The position numbers and the translations under genes were made by a program. DNA of 64,000 nt from Halomonas sp. YLGW01 (GTDB lineage Bacteria > Pseudomonadota > Gammaproteobacteria > Pseudomonadales > Halomonadaceae): contig NZ_CP062005.1 in assembly GCF_014840935.1 (NCBI RefSeq), forward strand, positions 2,542,001 through 2,606,000, in the 5' to 3' direction. Below the pieces are notes generated by a model. The model did not search any database, was not told the DNA's origin, and saw only the letters and a program-made list of their open reading frames with translations. Position 1 is the first letter of the stretch. Each line of letters opens with the position of its first letter. This document shows, one piece after another, positions 55,957 through 64,000 of the stretch.

Positions 55957-56382
55957 TTAGCGGATGACAAAGACCGAGCAATCGGCATGTCGGACCACGC
56001 GCTCGGCTGTCGAGCCGATGAAGTAGTCGGTGAGTCCAGGCCGGCTGGCCATCATCAGAATGGCATCGGCACTGATCTCCGCGGCGTACTCGAGAATCTG
56101 ATCATGAGCAGCGCCCTCGCGGGTGATGACATTCATGGTGACGTTCTCCAGCTGCAGCGACTGCGCCAGGCCCTGAAGCTGGGTCAGTGCCTCGCGTCTC
56201 GGCTCGGCATCGTCACTCTCGTCCAGCTGAACGACGAGCGAGTCCCCGTGAACCCTGGTCGGATCTACATAGAGCAGGGTGATGTTGCCCGACCCGTCAA
56301 TCAGCAAACGGGCGGCTTCACGCAGTTCGGCGACATGCTCCTGATGAACAAGGTCGACGGGTATCAGAATCTGATTAAACAT
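55957..56382 (-). CDS. universal stress protein, UspA family
   Basis: A 141-residue protein starting M-F-N-Q-I-L-I-P-V-D-L and ending H-A-D-C-S-V-F-V-I-R, as in TRAP-linked Usp proteins. The ATP-binding G-S-T of the late loop is present (I-G-S-T-A-E-R-V), but the earlier Gly of the G-x2-G pattern is replaced (A-S-R-P-G). In Halomonas elongata a similar protein, TeaD, is encoded beside the ectoine TRAP transporter and modulates it; a comparable role here is an inference. It starts 9 bases after the dctM-type gene. Confidence 0.88.
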   Translation of the reverse strand: MFNQILIPVDLVHQEHVAELREAARLLIDGSGNITLLYVDPTRVHGDSLVVQLDESDDAEPRREALTQLQGLAQSLQLENVTMNVITREGAAHDQILEYAAEISADAILMMASRPGLTDYFIGSTAERVVRHADCSVFVIR

Positions 56383-56391
56383 GGCGTCACC

Positions 56392-57714
56392 TCAACCCAT
56401 TACTTTATTGGGCAGCCAGAGCACAATTTCAGGGAAAATCATGCACAAGATCAGCACCACCAGATTCACTGCGATAAAGGGCGTGACTGACCGGTAGATC
56501 TCTCCCATCCCGACATCGGGGGGAGCAATGCCTTTCAGGTAGAACAGTGCGAACCCATAGGGCGGCGTCTGCACGGCGATCAATATATTGAGGATCATCA
56601 GCACACCGAACCAGATCGGGTCATAACCCAGGGACACGGCGATCGGTGTAAACAGCGGCGCGCACATCAGCACGATGATGAATTCATCGATGATGAAGCC
56701 CAACAGCAACATGATCAGCTGGAACAGGATAATGATCATGATGGGCGGCAGATCCAGGCTGGCAGCGAGATCAGCCACCATGCTCTGCACCCCCATCAGC
56801 AGATGGAAGTTGCTGAACACCGAGGCGCCGAAGATGATCCACATGGCCACGCTGACCAGGGTGGCGGTCTGAAGTCCTGCAGACCGGAACATGGCCGGCC
56901 GGAAGCGCTTGTAGAGTATCGCCAGCAGAATGGCACCGAAGACGCCTATGGCCCCCGACTCGGTCGGGGTGGCGATGCCGGAAATGATGCTGCCCAGCAC
57001 GACAAAGATCAGCAGTAGTGCGGACAGGCCATCGCGAAGGATGACGAACTTCTGTTTCGGCGTGCGCTCTGGCGCGGCGGAATCCTCCTCATCCTTGGGG
57101 GCTCGGGAGGGATTGAGCCAGCAGCTGATGACCACATAGGTGATCAACAACACGATCGTCAACAAGGCCGGCATCATGGCACCCAGGAACATGCGTCCGA
57201 CCGAGTTCTGGGTCGCGGCGGCGAACATGATCATGGGGATGCTGGGGGGAATCAGGATACCCAGGCCACCGCCCGCCATGATGACGCCCAGCGCCAGGCG
57301 TCGATTATACCCGCGGTCCAGCATGGGACGCAGGGCGATGCTGCCGGAGGTCATGATGCCGGCACCGATGATGCCGACCATGGCGCCGATCATCGAGCAG
57401 ACCCCGATCACGCTGATGGCCAGGGAACCACGCACCCGCCCGATCAAAAGCTGGCTGGCGTTGAACATGGCATCGCCGATGCCCGACTTGGTCAGCAACT
57501 GCCCCATGTAGATGTACAGGGGAATCGCCAACAGGATAAAGCTGAAGAAGGTCGACTCCAGGGTCGTCGGGATGACGTTGAAAATGCCTTCGCCCCAGGT
57601 CAGGTAACCGATGGCCATGGCGATCCCGCCCAACGCCAGGCCCACGGCGGCTCCCAGCGCGAAGAAGATCAGGATGCACAGCAACAGCACCCCGGTCAGC
57701 AGTTCAATGCCCAT
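56392..57714 (-). CDS. TRAP transporter large permease (DctM type)
   Basis: A 440-residue protein with twelve predicted helices. It contains G-A-G-I-M-T-S-G-S-I-A-L-R-P-M near residue 120 and the motif G-G-G-L-G-I-L-I-P-P-S-I-P of the DctM family. It forms the transport pore with the small subunit. The start overlaps the dctQ-type stop by 11 bases. A short charged loop around residues 205-225 is an insertion compared with typical DctM. Confidence 0.93.
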   Translation of the reverse strand: MGIELLTGVLLLCILIFFALGAAVGLALGGIAMAIGYLTWGEGIFNVIPTTLESTFFSFILLAIPLYIYMGQLLTKSGIGDAMFNASQLLIGRVRGSLAISVIGVCSMIGAMVGIIGAGIMTSGSIALRPMLDRGYNRRLALGVIMAGGGLGILIPPSIPMIMFAAATQNSVGRMFLGAMMPALLTIVLLITYVVISCWLNPSRAPKDEEDSAAPERTPKQKFVILRDGLSALLLIFVVLGSIISGIATPTESGAIGVFGAILLAILYKRFRPAMFRSAGLQTATLVSVAMWIIFGASVFSNFHLLMGVQSMVADLAASLDLPPIMIIILFQLIMLLLGFIIDEFIIVLMCAPLFTPIAVSLGYDPIWFGVLMILNILIAVQTPPYGFALFYLKGIAPPDVGMGEIYRSVTPFIAVNLVVLILCMIFPEIVLWLPNKVMG

Positions 57715-58249
57715 GATGGACCCCCTCTTTTTGTTTCAGCAGCGGGGTGCCCGTCGCCAGATAGAAAATATCGTTCAAGGAGTCCCGCAAGAACTGCGCA
57801 ATAAACAGCGCACAGGCGATGATCATCATTAGCCAGAAGTGATACATGGGAGGAGCCCATTCACTCTGCCGGCGATAATCGTACTCTAGTGCCTCGAACA
57901 ACTTGCCCGTGCTCACCTTCACGATAATGATCAGGAAGAAGATGGCTAGCACGTAGCCGATGAGGTTGAAGACGCTTTTGGCCTTGGGTGAGACCTTGAG
58001 GTAAAGAATATCGACGTTGATGTGTGCCCGTTTCTGCTGGGCATAAGCACCACCCAACGCCGTGATGTAACCGAAGAGAAATAGCGATAAGTCGTAGGCC
58101 CAGATGGTGGGACTACCCAATACGTAGCGCGCGAACACTTCAAAGACGACGATACCGGCCAATACCGGCATCAGATAGGAAGCAGCTTTGCCCGTCAGCA
58201 TGACGATGAGGTCAATACCGCGGCAGAGCCCCCTCAGTAAAGTAAGCAT
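57704..58249 (-). CDS. TRAP transporter small permease (DctQ type)
   Basis: A 181-residue protein with four helices and the DctQ hallmarks F-A-R-Y-V-L-G-S-P-T-I-W-A-Y-D-L-S and K-R-A-H-I-N-V-D. It pairs with the large permease. AGGAG is 10 bases before the ATG at 58249; an ATG at 58276 is in frame but lies before the ribosome site. It is separated from the binding-protein gene by 219 bases containing a terminator-like hairpin. Confidence 0.9.
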   Translation of the reverse strand: MLTLLRGLCRGIDLIVMLTGKAASYLMPVLAGIVVFEVFARYVLGSPTIWAYDLSLFLFGYITALGGAYAQQKRAHINVDILYLKVSPKAKSVFNLIGYVLAIFFLIIIVKVSTGKLFEALEYDYRRQSEWAPPMYHFWLMMIIACALFIAQFLRDSLNDIFYLATGTPLLKQKEGVHHGH

Positions 58250-58274
58250 CTCAAGGGATCTCCTGAAATCATGC

Positions 58275-58308
58275 AAAAGGCGGAAAGCACCTTACGCACT
58301 TTCCGCCT
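58275..58308 (-). terminator. attenuator-like hairpin between dctP and dctQ genes
   Basis: A 10-base perfect stem (58278-58287 with 58299-58308) has an 11-base loop and leads leftward into TTTTG. It lies inside the operon, after the binding-protein gene and directly before dctQ, so it probably lowers expression of the membrane subunits relative to the binding protein. Confidence 0.68.
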
Positions 58309-58468
58309 CCTCCTGGCCTTCTCGTTACTGCGGTTTAAGGCGATGCGTCGTCACATCTCCCACAGACGAAGGCCCGATACTGGCACTTTAGAGCGGGGAA
58401 GCGTTGCCTTGGCATGCTACCCCCGCTTTCAAGAGCGATAACGCGAAAGGCGAAAAGCCCAGGTGTTA

Positions 58469-59494
58469 TCAGTAACCAGTTTCGTTCAGGATCTCGATCA
58501 GCTGCTTACTGTATTTGTCCTGTTCAGCATACTCGGCACGGAGAGTGGCACCGGCTTCGGCCCAAGCCTCTTTATCCGCTTCGCTCGGCTCCGGGCTCCA
58601 CTGCAGCCCGTTGGCCTTCATTTCTTCCAACGCCTCGCTTTCCCACTGCTTGGACATGGTCAGCTGTTCTTCGGCGTGGATCTCGGTGGCCTTGCGCACC
58701 GCGTCCTTCAGCTCGTCAGGCAGCTTGTTCCACTCGTTGCGGTTGACGACGATCGGCAGAACCTGAGCGCCAGCCAGGGGCAGCGGGTACATGTACTTGG
58801 CAACCTCGACGTGGTTACCGTCGCGGTGGTCGATCATGTTGCTGCCGATGGAACCGTCGATGACACCGGTGGCCAGACTGGTGTAAATCTCGCTCCAGGC
58901 CATGGAAACCGGGGAAGCCCCGAGGTTGCGCAGGAACTTGCCATAGGCACCGGGAGCGCGAATCTTGAGCCCCTCGAAATCTTCGACCGATTCGATCGGT
59001 TCCTTGGTCAGGATGTACACCGGCGGCTGAATATAGGGCTCAAGCCATACCATGCCCTGGGAGCCGTAGGCCTCCTCCAGCACGTCACCCCAGCCCTTTT
59101 CGTGGAAGAGGCTCTGGAGTTTGTCGGTGTCCGCGGTGCCACCGGGCAGGCCAATCTCGACCACCCCGGCCGGCAGCTCACCCGCGTGCATCGACTGGAA
59201 GGGAGCGCCCATGGTGATCAGGCCAGACTTGACCGCACCCAGCAGGCCGGTGGTGCCGACCCCTTCGCCCGAGTACAGAACCTGGACATTGATTTTGCCG
59301 TCAGAAAGCTCCTCGATGTTCTCACCGAGATTTTCGTAGAGCTCGCCAAAGGCGGTGCCGCGACTGTACAGGTTGCTGAAGCGCCAGTTGTATTCTGCAG
59401 CGGCCACATCAGCGGCAGCGACGCTGAATGCCAGTCCTACGCCAAGCGCCGATTTGGAAAAGCCTTTCTTCAGACTGCTGAATTTATTCAACAT
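58469..59494 (-). CDS. TRAP transporter substrate-binding protein (DctP type)
   Basis: A 341-residue periplasmic protein with a signal peptide (cleavage near A-A-A at residue 33). The DctP fold is shown by W-R-F-S-N, G-L-K-I-R-A-P-G near residue 180, then S-P-V-S-M-A-W-S-E-I-Y-T-S-L-A-T-G-V-I-D-G, the ligand-binding core with R178-type carboxylate anchor. The sequence does not match TeaA, the ectoine binder, in its binding region; 2-oxo acids or other carboxylates are more likely. AAGGA precedes the ATG. Confidence 0.88.
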   Translation of the reverse strand: MLNKFSSLKKGFSKSALGVGLAFSVAAADVAAAEYNWRFSNLYSRGTAFGELYENLGENIEELSDGKINVQVLYSGEGVGTTGLLGAVKSGLITMGAPFQSMHAGELPAGVVEIGLPGGTADTDKLQSLFHEKGWGDVLEEAYGSQGMVWLEPYIQPPVYILTKEPIESVEDFEGLKIRAPGAYGKFLRNLGASPVSMAWSEIYTSLATGVIDGSIGSNMIDHRDGNHVEVAKYMYPLPLAGAQVLPIVVNRNEWNKLPDELKDAVRKATEIHAEEQLTMSKQWESEALEEMKANGLQWSPEPSEADKEAWAEAGATLRAEYAEQDKYSKQLIEILNETGY

Positions 59495-59538
59495 ATTATT
59501 ATCCTTCTAAGAACAAATGGAGTACGTCCAGGTCGACA

Positions 59539-59568
59539 ATAGTAGGATAAACAACTAACGAATCGCAA
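59539..59568 (-). promoter_or_regulatory. possible promoter of the TRAP operon
   Basis: Reading leftward, TTGCGA (59563-59568) is followed after 18 bases by TACTAT (59539-59544). Each hexamer matches four of six consensus positions. It lies about 45-75 bases before the dctP-type start. Confidence 0.4.
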
Positions 59569-59573
59569 ACCCG

Positions 59574-59601
59574 GCGTTCAACGTTCAGCGTTCAGCGTTC
59601 A
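59574..59601. repeat. four 7-base tandem repeats between dctP and argE
   Basis: GCGTTCA, ACGTTCA, GCGTTCA and GCGTTCA follow each other without a gap. They begin 5 bases upstream of the possible -35 of the TRAP operon and lie in the region shared with argE. Copy number could vary by slippage. Confidence 0.75.
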
Positions 59602-59689
59602 AAATTAAGAACACCCCAATTTTGCAATCACCTCGTCAGTATGCCGCCCCATGGTAGGCTAGCGCCATTCCCCGTTCAGGAGCCAGATC

Positions 59690-60844
59690 ATGACCGCCAC
59701 CGCCCTGCTCGAGACGCTGGTGGGCTTCGCCACCGTCTCCCGCGATTCCAACCTCGAGCTGATCCGCTTCATCGAGGGCTATCTCGACGACTACGGCGTG
59801 CCCTATCGGCGCATCGAGAACGACGACGGCAGCAAGGCCAACCTGCTGGCCCGCATCGGGCCGCAGGTCGAGGGCGGCGTGGTGCTCTCCGGGCACACCG
59901 ATGTGGTGCCGGTGGAGGGCCAGCCCTGGTCGAGCGATCCCTTCACCCTGCGCGACGGTGGCGACGGGCGCCTGTACGGCCGCGGCACCTGCGACATGAA
60001 GGGCTTCATCGCCTGCGCCCTGGCCCAGGTACCGCAGTGGGTCGAGCAGCCGCTGGAGCGGCCGATCTACCTGGCGCTTTCCTATGACGAGGAGATCGGC
60101 TGCCTGGGAGCGCCGCGTCTGATCGAATCGCTGATGGCGAATGAGCCGCGCCCGGCGGCGGTGATCGTCGGCGAGCCGACGCTGATGGCGCCGGTGGTGG
60201 CCCACAAGGGCATCACCAACCTGCGTACCACCGTCACCGGCCAGGCCGCCCATTCGAGCCAGGTGTATCAGGGCGTCTCGGCGATTCACGTCGCCGCGCG
60301 ACTGGTGACTCGCATCGAAGACATCATGGAGGAGCTGAAGGCCGAGGGGCGCCTCGACGAGGCCTTCAACGTGGCGCATTCGAGCCTGCACGTCGGCCGC
60401 ATCCATGGCGGCACCGCCATCAACATCAAGGCGCGGGAGTGTCATTTCGACTGGGAGATACGCCACCTGCCGAGCGACAGCTTCGAGACGCTGTATGCGC
60501 GCTTCGAGGCCTACGCCCGGGAACTCGAGGCCGAGATGCAAGCCCGCGCGCCGGGTACCGGCATCGTCACCGAGCACATCACCCAGACCGTGCCGGCACT
60601 CGCCGACCGGGACAACGCCGCGGCGGTAACGCTGTGCAAGACGATGCTCGGCGACCGGCCCAGCGAGGCGGTGGCCTACACCACCGAGGCCGGCCAGTTC
60701 CAGGGCGCGGGGCTGCCCACGGTGATCTGCGGGCCCGGCAGCATCGGCCAGGCCCATCAGCCGGATGAATATGTCGAGGGTGAGCAGCTCGCGGCCTGCG
60801 ACGCCTTCATGCAGGCGCTGGGCGCGCGGTTGGCCGAGGACTAA
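59690..60844 (+). CDS. argE: acetylornithine deacetylase
   Basis: A 384-residue M20-family metallohydrolase. The metal and catalytic residues are visible: H69 and D71 (G-H-T-D), D102 (C-D-M-K-G), E134-E135 (D-E-E-I-G), the later E-P-T and a closing His in A-H-Q-P-D-E-Y. Length and the Y-G-R-G-T-C-D-M-K-G segment match ArgE, which releases ornithine from N-acetylornithine in arginine synthesis. CAGGAG is before the ATG. The following amidotransferase gene starts 34 bases after the stop. Confidence 0.92.
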   Translation: MTATALLETLVGFATVSRDSNLELIRFIEGYLDDYGVPYRRIENDDGSKANLLARIGPQVEGGVVLSGHTDVVPVEGQPWSSDPFTLRDGGDGRLYGRGTCDMKGFIACALAQVPQWVEQPLERPIYLALSYDEEIGCLGAPRLIESLMANEPRPAAVIVGEPTLMAPVVAHKGITNLRTTVTGQAAHSSQVYQGVSAIHVAARLVTRIEDIMEELKAEGRLDEAFNVAHSSLHVGRIHGGTAINIKARECHFDWEIRHLPSDSFETLYARFEAYARELEAEMQARAPGTGIVTEHITQTVPALADRDNAAAVTLCKTMLGDRPSEAVAYTTEAGQFQGAGLPTVICGPGSIGQAHQPDEYVEGEQLAACDAFMQALGARLAED

Positions 60845-60878
60845 AATGAACGCTTCGTCACATCACCGAGAGACCCCG

Positions 60879-61595
60879 ATGCCTCGCCTGCTGCTGATCA
60901 AGACCGGGAACAGCTTCCCCGACGTCATCGCCGACCACGGCGATTTCGAGGCGCTGTTCCAGGCGCAACTGCCCGACCACGCACTCACCGTGTGGGATGC
61001 CCGAGGGAATACCCCGCTGCCCGATCATGAGGCATACGATGGGGTGCTGATCACCGGCTCCCACGCCATGGTCAGCGACGCCGAGCCCTGGAGTGAGGCG
61101 CTGAAACCCTGGCTGCGCGAGGCCTGCGACCGCAACCTGGCACTGCTCGGGGTCTGCTACGGCCATCAGCTGCTGGCCGAGGCACTGGGGGGACGAAGCG
61201 GCTACCACCCGGACGGTCGCGAGGTAGGCACCTTCGAGGTCACGCTCACCGAGGCCGGCCGGGCGGATACCCTGCTCGGCGCCCTGCCCGCGCGCTTCCC
61301 CGCGCATCTGACCCACGCCCAGTCGGTGCTCACGCCGCCGTCAGGCGCCGTGGTGCTGGCCGCCAATGCCCACGACCCTTACCAGGTGCTGCGCCTGGGA
61401 CCGCGCCAGTGGAGCGTGCAGTTCCACCCGGAATTCACCGCACCGGTGCTGCGGGCCTATCTTGAGCACCAGCGCGAGGGGCTTCTGGAAGCGGGTCAAA
61501 ACGTCGATGCCCTGTGCGAGAGCATCGACGACACGCCCGAGGCCAGCGGGTTGCTCGCGCGCTTCGCGGCCAGCGTGAGTAGCTCCCCCCGCTAG
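60879..61595 (+). CDS. class I glutamine amidotransferase-like protein
   Basis: A 238-residue single-domain amidotransferase with the catalytic triad C93 (G-V-C-Y-G-H-Q), H183 and E185 (Q-F-H-P-E-F). It belongs to the stand-alone group annotated as GMP-synthase-like glutamine amidotransferases (YfeJ-like), whose partner reactions are unknown. The ATG at 60879 has GAGAG upstream; another at 60846 is in frame. Its TAG overlaps the TAG of the convergent transporter gene in a shared CTAG. Confidence 0.85.
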   Translation: MPRLLLIKTGNSFPDVIADHGDFEALFQAQLPDHALTVWDARGNTPLPDHEAYDGVLITGSHAMVSDAEPWSEALKPWLREACDRNLALLGVCYGHQLLAEALGGRSGYHPDGREVGTFEVTLTEAGRADTLLGALPARFPAHLTHAQSVLTPPSGAVVLAANAHDPYQVLRLGPRQWSVQFHPEFTAPVLRAYLEHQREGLLEAGQNVDALCESIDDTPEASGLLARFAASVSSSPR

Positions 61596-62563
61596 CGCCG
61601 GTCATCCTCCGCCACGGGGTTAGCCGAAAGCTCCTCCACGGCGGCTCCTTCCTCCTCAAGCACCGTCTGTGGGTCGGGCGCACCAGCGGCGGCCTTGCGC
61701 CGCTGGCGGGTCAGGTCGAGCAGGCCGCCGCCCAGCAGGGCGGCGATGATCAGCGCACCGCCGACGAAGGCCAGCGGTGCCGGCGTCTCGCCGACCCACC
61801 ACCACACCAGCAGGGTGCCCACCAGCGTCTCTAGCAGCAGCACCAGGCTGACCTCGGCGCCCGGCAGGTAACGCGGGCCGGTCTGGATGCAGAAGTAGGC
61901 GCCGGGCAGGAACACCAGACCCATCAGCGCCAGACGCTTGGCGTCATCCGCCGAGGGCAGCTCGGCGCCGCCCAGCAGTAGTGCGGGCAGCAGCATCATC
62001 GCGCAGCCGATCGGCAGGATGACGGTGGTGTCCACGCCCTTCTGGGCGCTGGCCACGGTGGTGTTGACGGCCAGTGCCAGCGGCAGGCCGAGCGCCACCA
62101 CCAGCCCCAGCGGGTTGCCCTGCCCTACCTCACCGGCCGCCATCAGGCAGGCACCGGCCACGCACAGCACAATGATGCCCCAGGTCTGGCGGCGCAGCCG
62201 CTGGCCGAAAAGTAGAAGGCCGATCAGCCCGGCGATCAACGGCGCCAGATTCTGGATCACCAGCACGTTGCCGGCGGCGGTCAGGCGATTGGCAGCGACG
62301 AAGCTCCAGCCCCCGCAGGCGAAGGCCAGCGGACACCAGAGCGCCGCCGGGCCGCAGGCGCGCACCGCGTCCGGCAGCCTGCGTCCGTAGCGCAACAGGG
62401 CCACCAGGCCGAGCACCAGGCACAACAGCAGCGCCCGCCAGAACATGAAGGTGGCCACCTCGACCTCGGTGTCCTTGACGAAGAGCGCGTCCGGCGACAG
62501 CAGCAGCACCCCCGCCCCGGTGATCAGGTAGCCGCGCAATCGCCACGACAGTCGTTGCCACAT
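61592..62563 (-). CDS. EamA/DMT-family transporter
   Basis: A 323-residue membrane protein with ten helices in two EamA repeats; the first ends with W-S-F-V-A-A-N-R-L-T-A-A-G-N and the second with W-W-V-G-E-T-P. The C-terminal 35 residues are a soluble acidic tail. The substrate is unknown. GGAGG is 5 bases from the ATG at 62563; a frame extending to 62620 is unconserved. Its stop overlaps that of the convergent amidotransferase gene. Confidence 0.83.
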   Translation of the reverse strand: MWQRLSWRLRGYLITGAGVLLLSPDALFVKDTEVEVATFMFWRALLLCLVLGLVALLRYGRRLPDAVRACGPAALWCPLAFACGGWSFVAANRLTAAGNVLVIQNLAPLIAGLIGLLLFGQRLRRQTWGIIVLCVAGACLMAAGEVGQGNPLGLVVALGLPLALAVNTTVASAQKGVDTTVILPIGCAMMLLPALLLGGAELPSADDAKRLALMGLVFLPGAYFCIQTGPRYLPGAEVSLVLLLETLVGTLLVWWWVGETPAPLAFVGGALIIAALLGGGLLDLTRQRRKAAAGAPDPQTVLEEEGAAVEELSANPVAEDDRR

Positions 62564-62622
62564 CCTCCACCTCCGATCAGCCGCGCCAGCCAGGCCGTGG
62601 CGCCACTTTAGAAAACACATAC

Positions 62623-62654
62623 AAAAACGCAGGCCGGGGAATCCCCGGCCTGCG
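62623..62654 (-). terminator. terminator of the DEAD-box helicase gene
   Basis: A 12-13-base stem (62628-62640 with 62642-62654, centred on GGGGAATCCCC) is followed leftward by TTTTTGT. It lies 94 bases beyond the helicase stop and also separates it from the EamA transporter gene. Confidence 0.75.
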
Positions 62655-62747
62655 TGATTACTGCCTGGCGCATCGACTATCCGACAGCGGCTAGCGTGGC
62701 GCCATCACCCTTTGGTACCAGGGTGTGCCTGTCTCGTGATTAAGTGC

Positions 62748-64000
62748 TCAGGCCTGCGAACGGCGACGCACGGGGGCGTCGTCGTTGTTGCGACGGCGCG
62801 GTGCGCGCTCCGGCGCGCCGCTGTCTTCGCTGATCTCCAGCGGACGGCCACCGACCTTGGCGCGGGCCATCTTGCTGAGGATGCTGGCCGGCAGGCTGCT
62901 CGGCAGCTCGACCACGGAGAAGGCGTTGCGAATATCGATGCGACCGATGCGGGCGCCTTCGATGCCACCTTCGTTGGCCAGGGCGCCGACCAGCTGGCCC
63001 GGCTTGACGCCATCCTTGTGACCGACGGCGACGCGGTAGCGGGTCATGCCCTCGCGCGGAGCGCTGTCACGACGCTTCGGCTTGCCATCACGGCTGTTGC
63101 GATCGTTGCGCTCCTTCGGTGCCTGCATGCGACCGATCGGTGCTTCGTCGGCGCGAGCCATGGCGGCGAAGGCACAGGCCAGCTCGACCGGGTCATGGCC
63201 TTCAGCGACCAGGCGCTCGACCAGCGTACGCTGCTCGTCGCTGCCGGCGGTCAGGGTGCCGACCACACGCTGATGGAAGATCTCGTCGCGATGGGCGCGA
63301 ATGGCGGCCTCGTCGGGCAGCGGCATGTCGCTCAGATGCTGGCCGGTGGCCTGCTCGATCCAGCGCACCTTGCGGGTCTCGCGGAAGCCAACGAAGGTGA
63401 TGGCTACGCCGCTACGACCGGCACGACCGGTACGGCCGATGCGGTGGGTGTAGGCCTCGGAATCCTGCGGCAGGTCATAGTTGATGACGTGGGTGATACG
63501 CGGCACGTCGAGGCCGCGAGCGGCCACGTCGGTTGCGATCAGCACGTCGACCTTGCCGCGCTTGAGGCGCGTGATGGTGCGCTCGCGCAGGCTCTGGTCT
63601 AGATCACCGGACAGGCCAGCGGCGTTGACGCCGCGTGCGGTCAGCTGCTCCACCAGGGTGGTGCAGGCGGCACGGGTCCGCACGAAGACGATGGCACCAT
63701 CGACCGGCTCGACCTCGAGAATGCGCGACAGCGCCTCGAGCTTGGCACCGCCTTCGACGCGCACCATGCGCTGGTCGATGCTGTCAGCGGTACCCTGAGC
63801 GGCCTCGATGGTCACCTTGACCGGGTCGACCAGGTAGCGATTGACGATACGCTCGATCTCGGTCGGCAGGGTCGCGGAGAAGAACACCCGCTGAGCGTCT
63901 TTCGGGGTATCGGCGACGACACGCTTGACGTCATCGATGAAGCCCATGCGCAGCATCTCGTCGGCTTCGTCGAGCACCAGGGCGGACAGGCCGTCGAGCT
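62748..64000 (-). CDS. deaD: DEAD-box RNA helicase, DeaD/CsdA-like, 3' part
   Basis: The gene runs off the right end of the window; about 417 codons are present. Visible are the D-E-A-D box (L-D-E-A-D-E-M), S-A-T, the helicase C domain with V-F-V-R-T-R, D-V-A-A-R-G-L-D and H-R-I-G-R-T-G-R-A-G. The end has a DbpA-type RNA-binding domain (V-G-H-K-D-G-V-K-P-G-Q-L-V-G-A-L) and an Arg-rich basic tail. These features match DeaD, which unwinds structured RNA in ribosome assembly and cold growth. Confidence 0.92.
   Translation of the reverse strand, partial: LDGLSALVLDEADEMLRMGFIDDVKRVVADTPKDAQRVFFSATLPTEIERIVNRYLVDPVKVTIEAAQGTADSIDQRMVRVEGGAKLEALSRILEVEPVDGAIVFVRTRAACTTLVEQLTARGVNAAGLSGDLDQSLRERTITRLKRGKVDVLIATDVAARGLDVPRITHVINYDLPQDSEAYTHRIGRTGRAGRSGVAITFVGFRETRKVRWIEQATGQHLSDMPLPDEAAIRAHRDEIFHQRVVGTLTAGSDEQRTLVERLVAEGHDPVELACAFAAMARADEAPIGRMQAPKERNDRNSRDGKPKRRDSAPREGMTRYRVAVGHKDGVKPGQLVGALANEGGIEGARIGRIDIRNAFSVVELPSSLPASILSKMARAKVGGRPLEISEDSGAPERAPRRRNNDDAPVRRRSQA

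Noticed and set aside
58469-59494. Assignment of the TRAP locus as the ectoine transporter teaABCD
   Set aside because: Gene order with a Usp is similar, but the binding protein does not resemble TeaA in its ligand-binding core.

Overview
The window is GC-rich (roughly two thirds G+C by eye), tightly packed, and reads as a moderately halophilic gammaproteobacterium, most likely Halomonas or a close Halomonadaceae relative. This rests on gene content and protein style (cyoABCDE oxidase, short-chain acyl-CoA oxidation cluster, TRAP transporter with a universal stress protein, acidic proteins), not on a marker gene. No rRNA, tRNA, CRISPR array, insertion sequence or integrase was recognised. Both ends cut genes: a gamma-glutamylcyclotransferase-like gene on the left and a DEAD-box helicase on the right.

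Region by region. 1-9.6 kb: housekeeping genes, including a TraX-like membrane protein, two Nudix hydrolases, a prolyl-4-hydroxylase-like oxygenase, a divergent LysR/curA-like pair, yjdM, an App1-like phosphatase, and a small copper group (PCu(A)C chaperone, Sco). 9.8-19.9 kb: transporters, a minus-strand set for short-chain acyl-CoA oxidation (acyl-CoA dehydrogenase, 3-hydroxyacyl-CoA dehydrogenase, enoyl-CoA hydratase), a methyltransferase, a VOC protein, an LpxL-like acyltransferase and a glycosyltransferase. 20.0-23.2 kb: tenA and thiC, each behind its own TPP riboswitch. 23.3-30.7 kb: an outer-membrane barrel, a CBS-BON protein, a Yip1 protein and the cyoABCDE ubiquinol oxidase operon. 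31.3-34.1 kb: a nucleoside uptake set (Tsx-like porin, NupC transporter, cytidine deaminase) behind a palindrome.

34.3-43.4 kb is the most unusual chromosomal part. It has a helical-domain/J-domain protein followed 2 bases later by an HPD-less J-like membrane protein, a large MscS-family channel, an amidoligase translationally coupled to a class I glutamine-amidotransferase-like hydrolase, and a 1116-residue ammonium transporter fused to HAMP-like, PAS, GGDEF and EAL domains. The last gene has an excellent sigma-54 promoter match upstream, which suggests a nitrogen-controlled, ammonium-sensing c-di-GMP enzyme. 43.9-52.1 kb: osmC, tpx, DUF1415, endonuclease V, DUF1499, then sbcDC behind a cluster of 17-bp repeats.

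53.2-55.6 kb is an AT-richer island. Two orphan genes each end with a TAA inside an attC-like recombination site, as in integron gene cassettes, but no integrase is present (a CALIN-like pair). One of these genes has a HEPN-type R-x4-H motif. Next to them lies a NERD-nuclease/zinc-ribbon gene. 55.9-59.5 kb: a tripartite TRAP transporter with a UspA protein, an attenuator-like hairpin between dctP and dctQ, and a heptanucleotide repeat at the promoter. 59.7-64 kb: argE, a glutamine amidotransferase, an EamA transporter and the deaD-like helicase.
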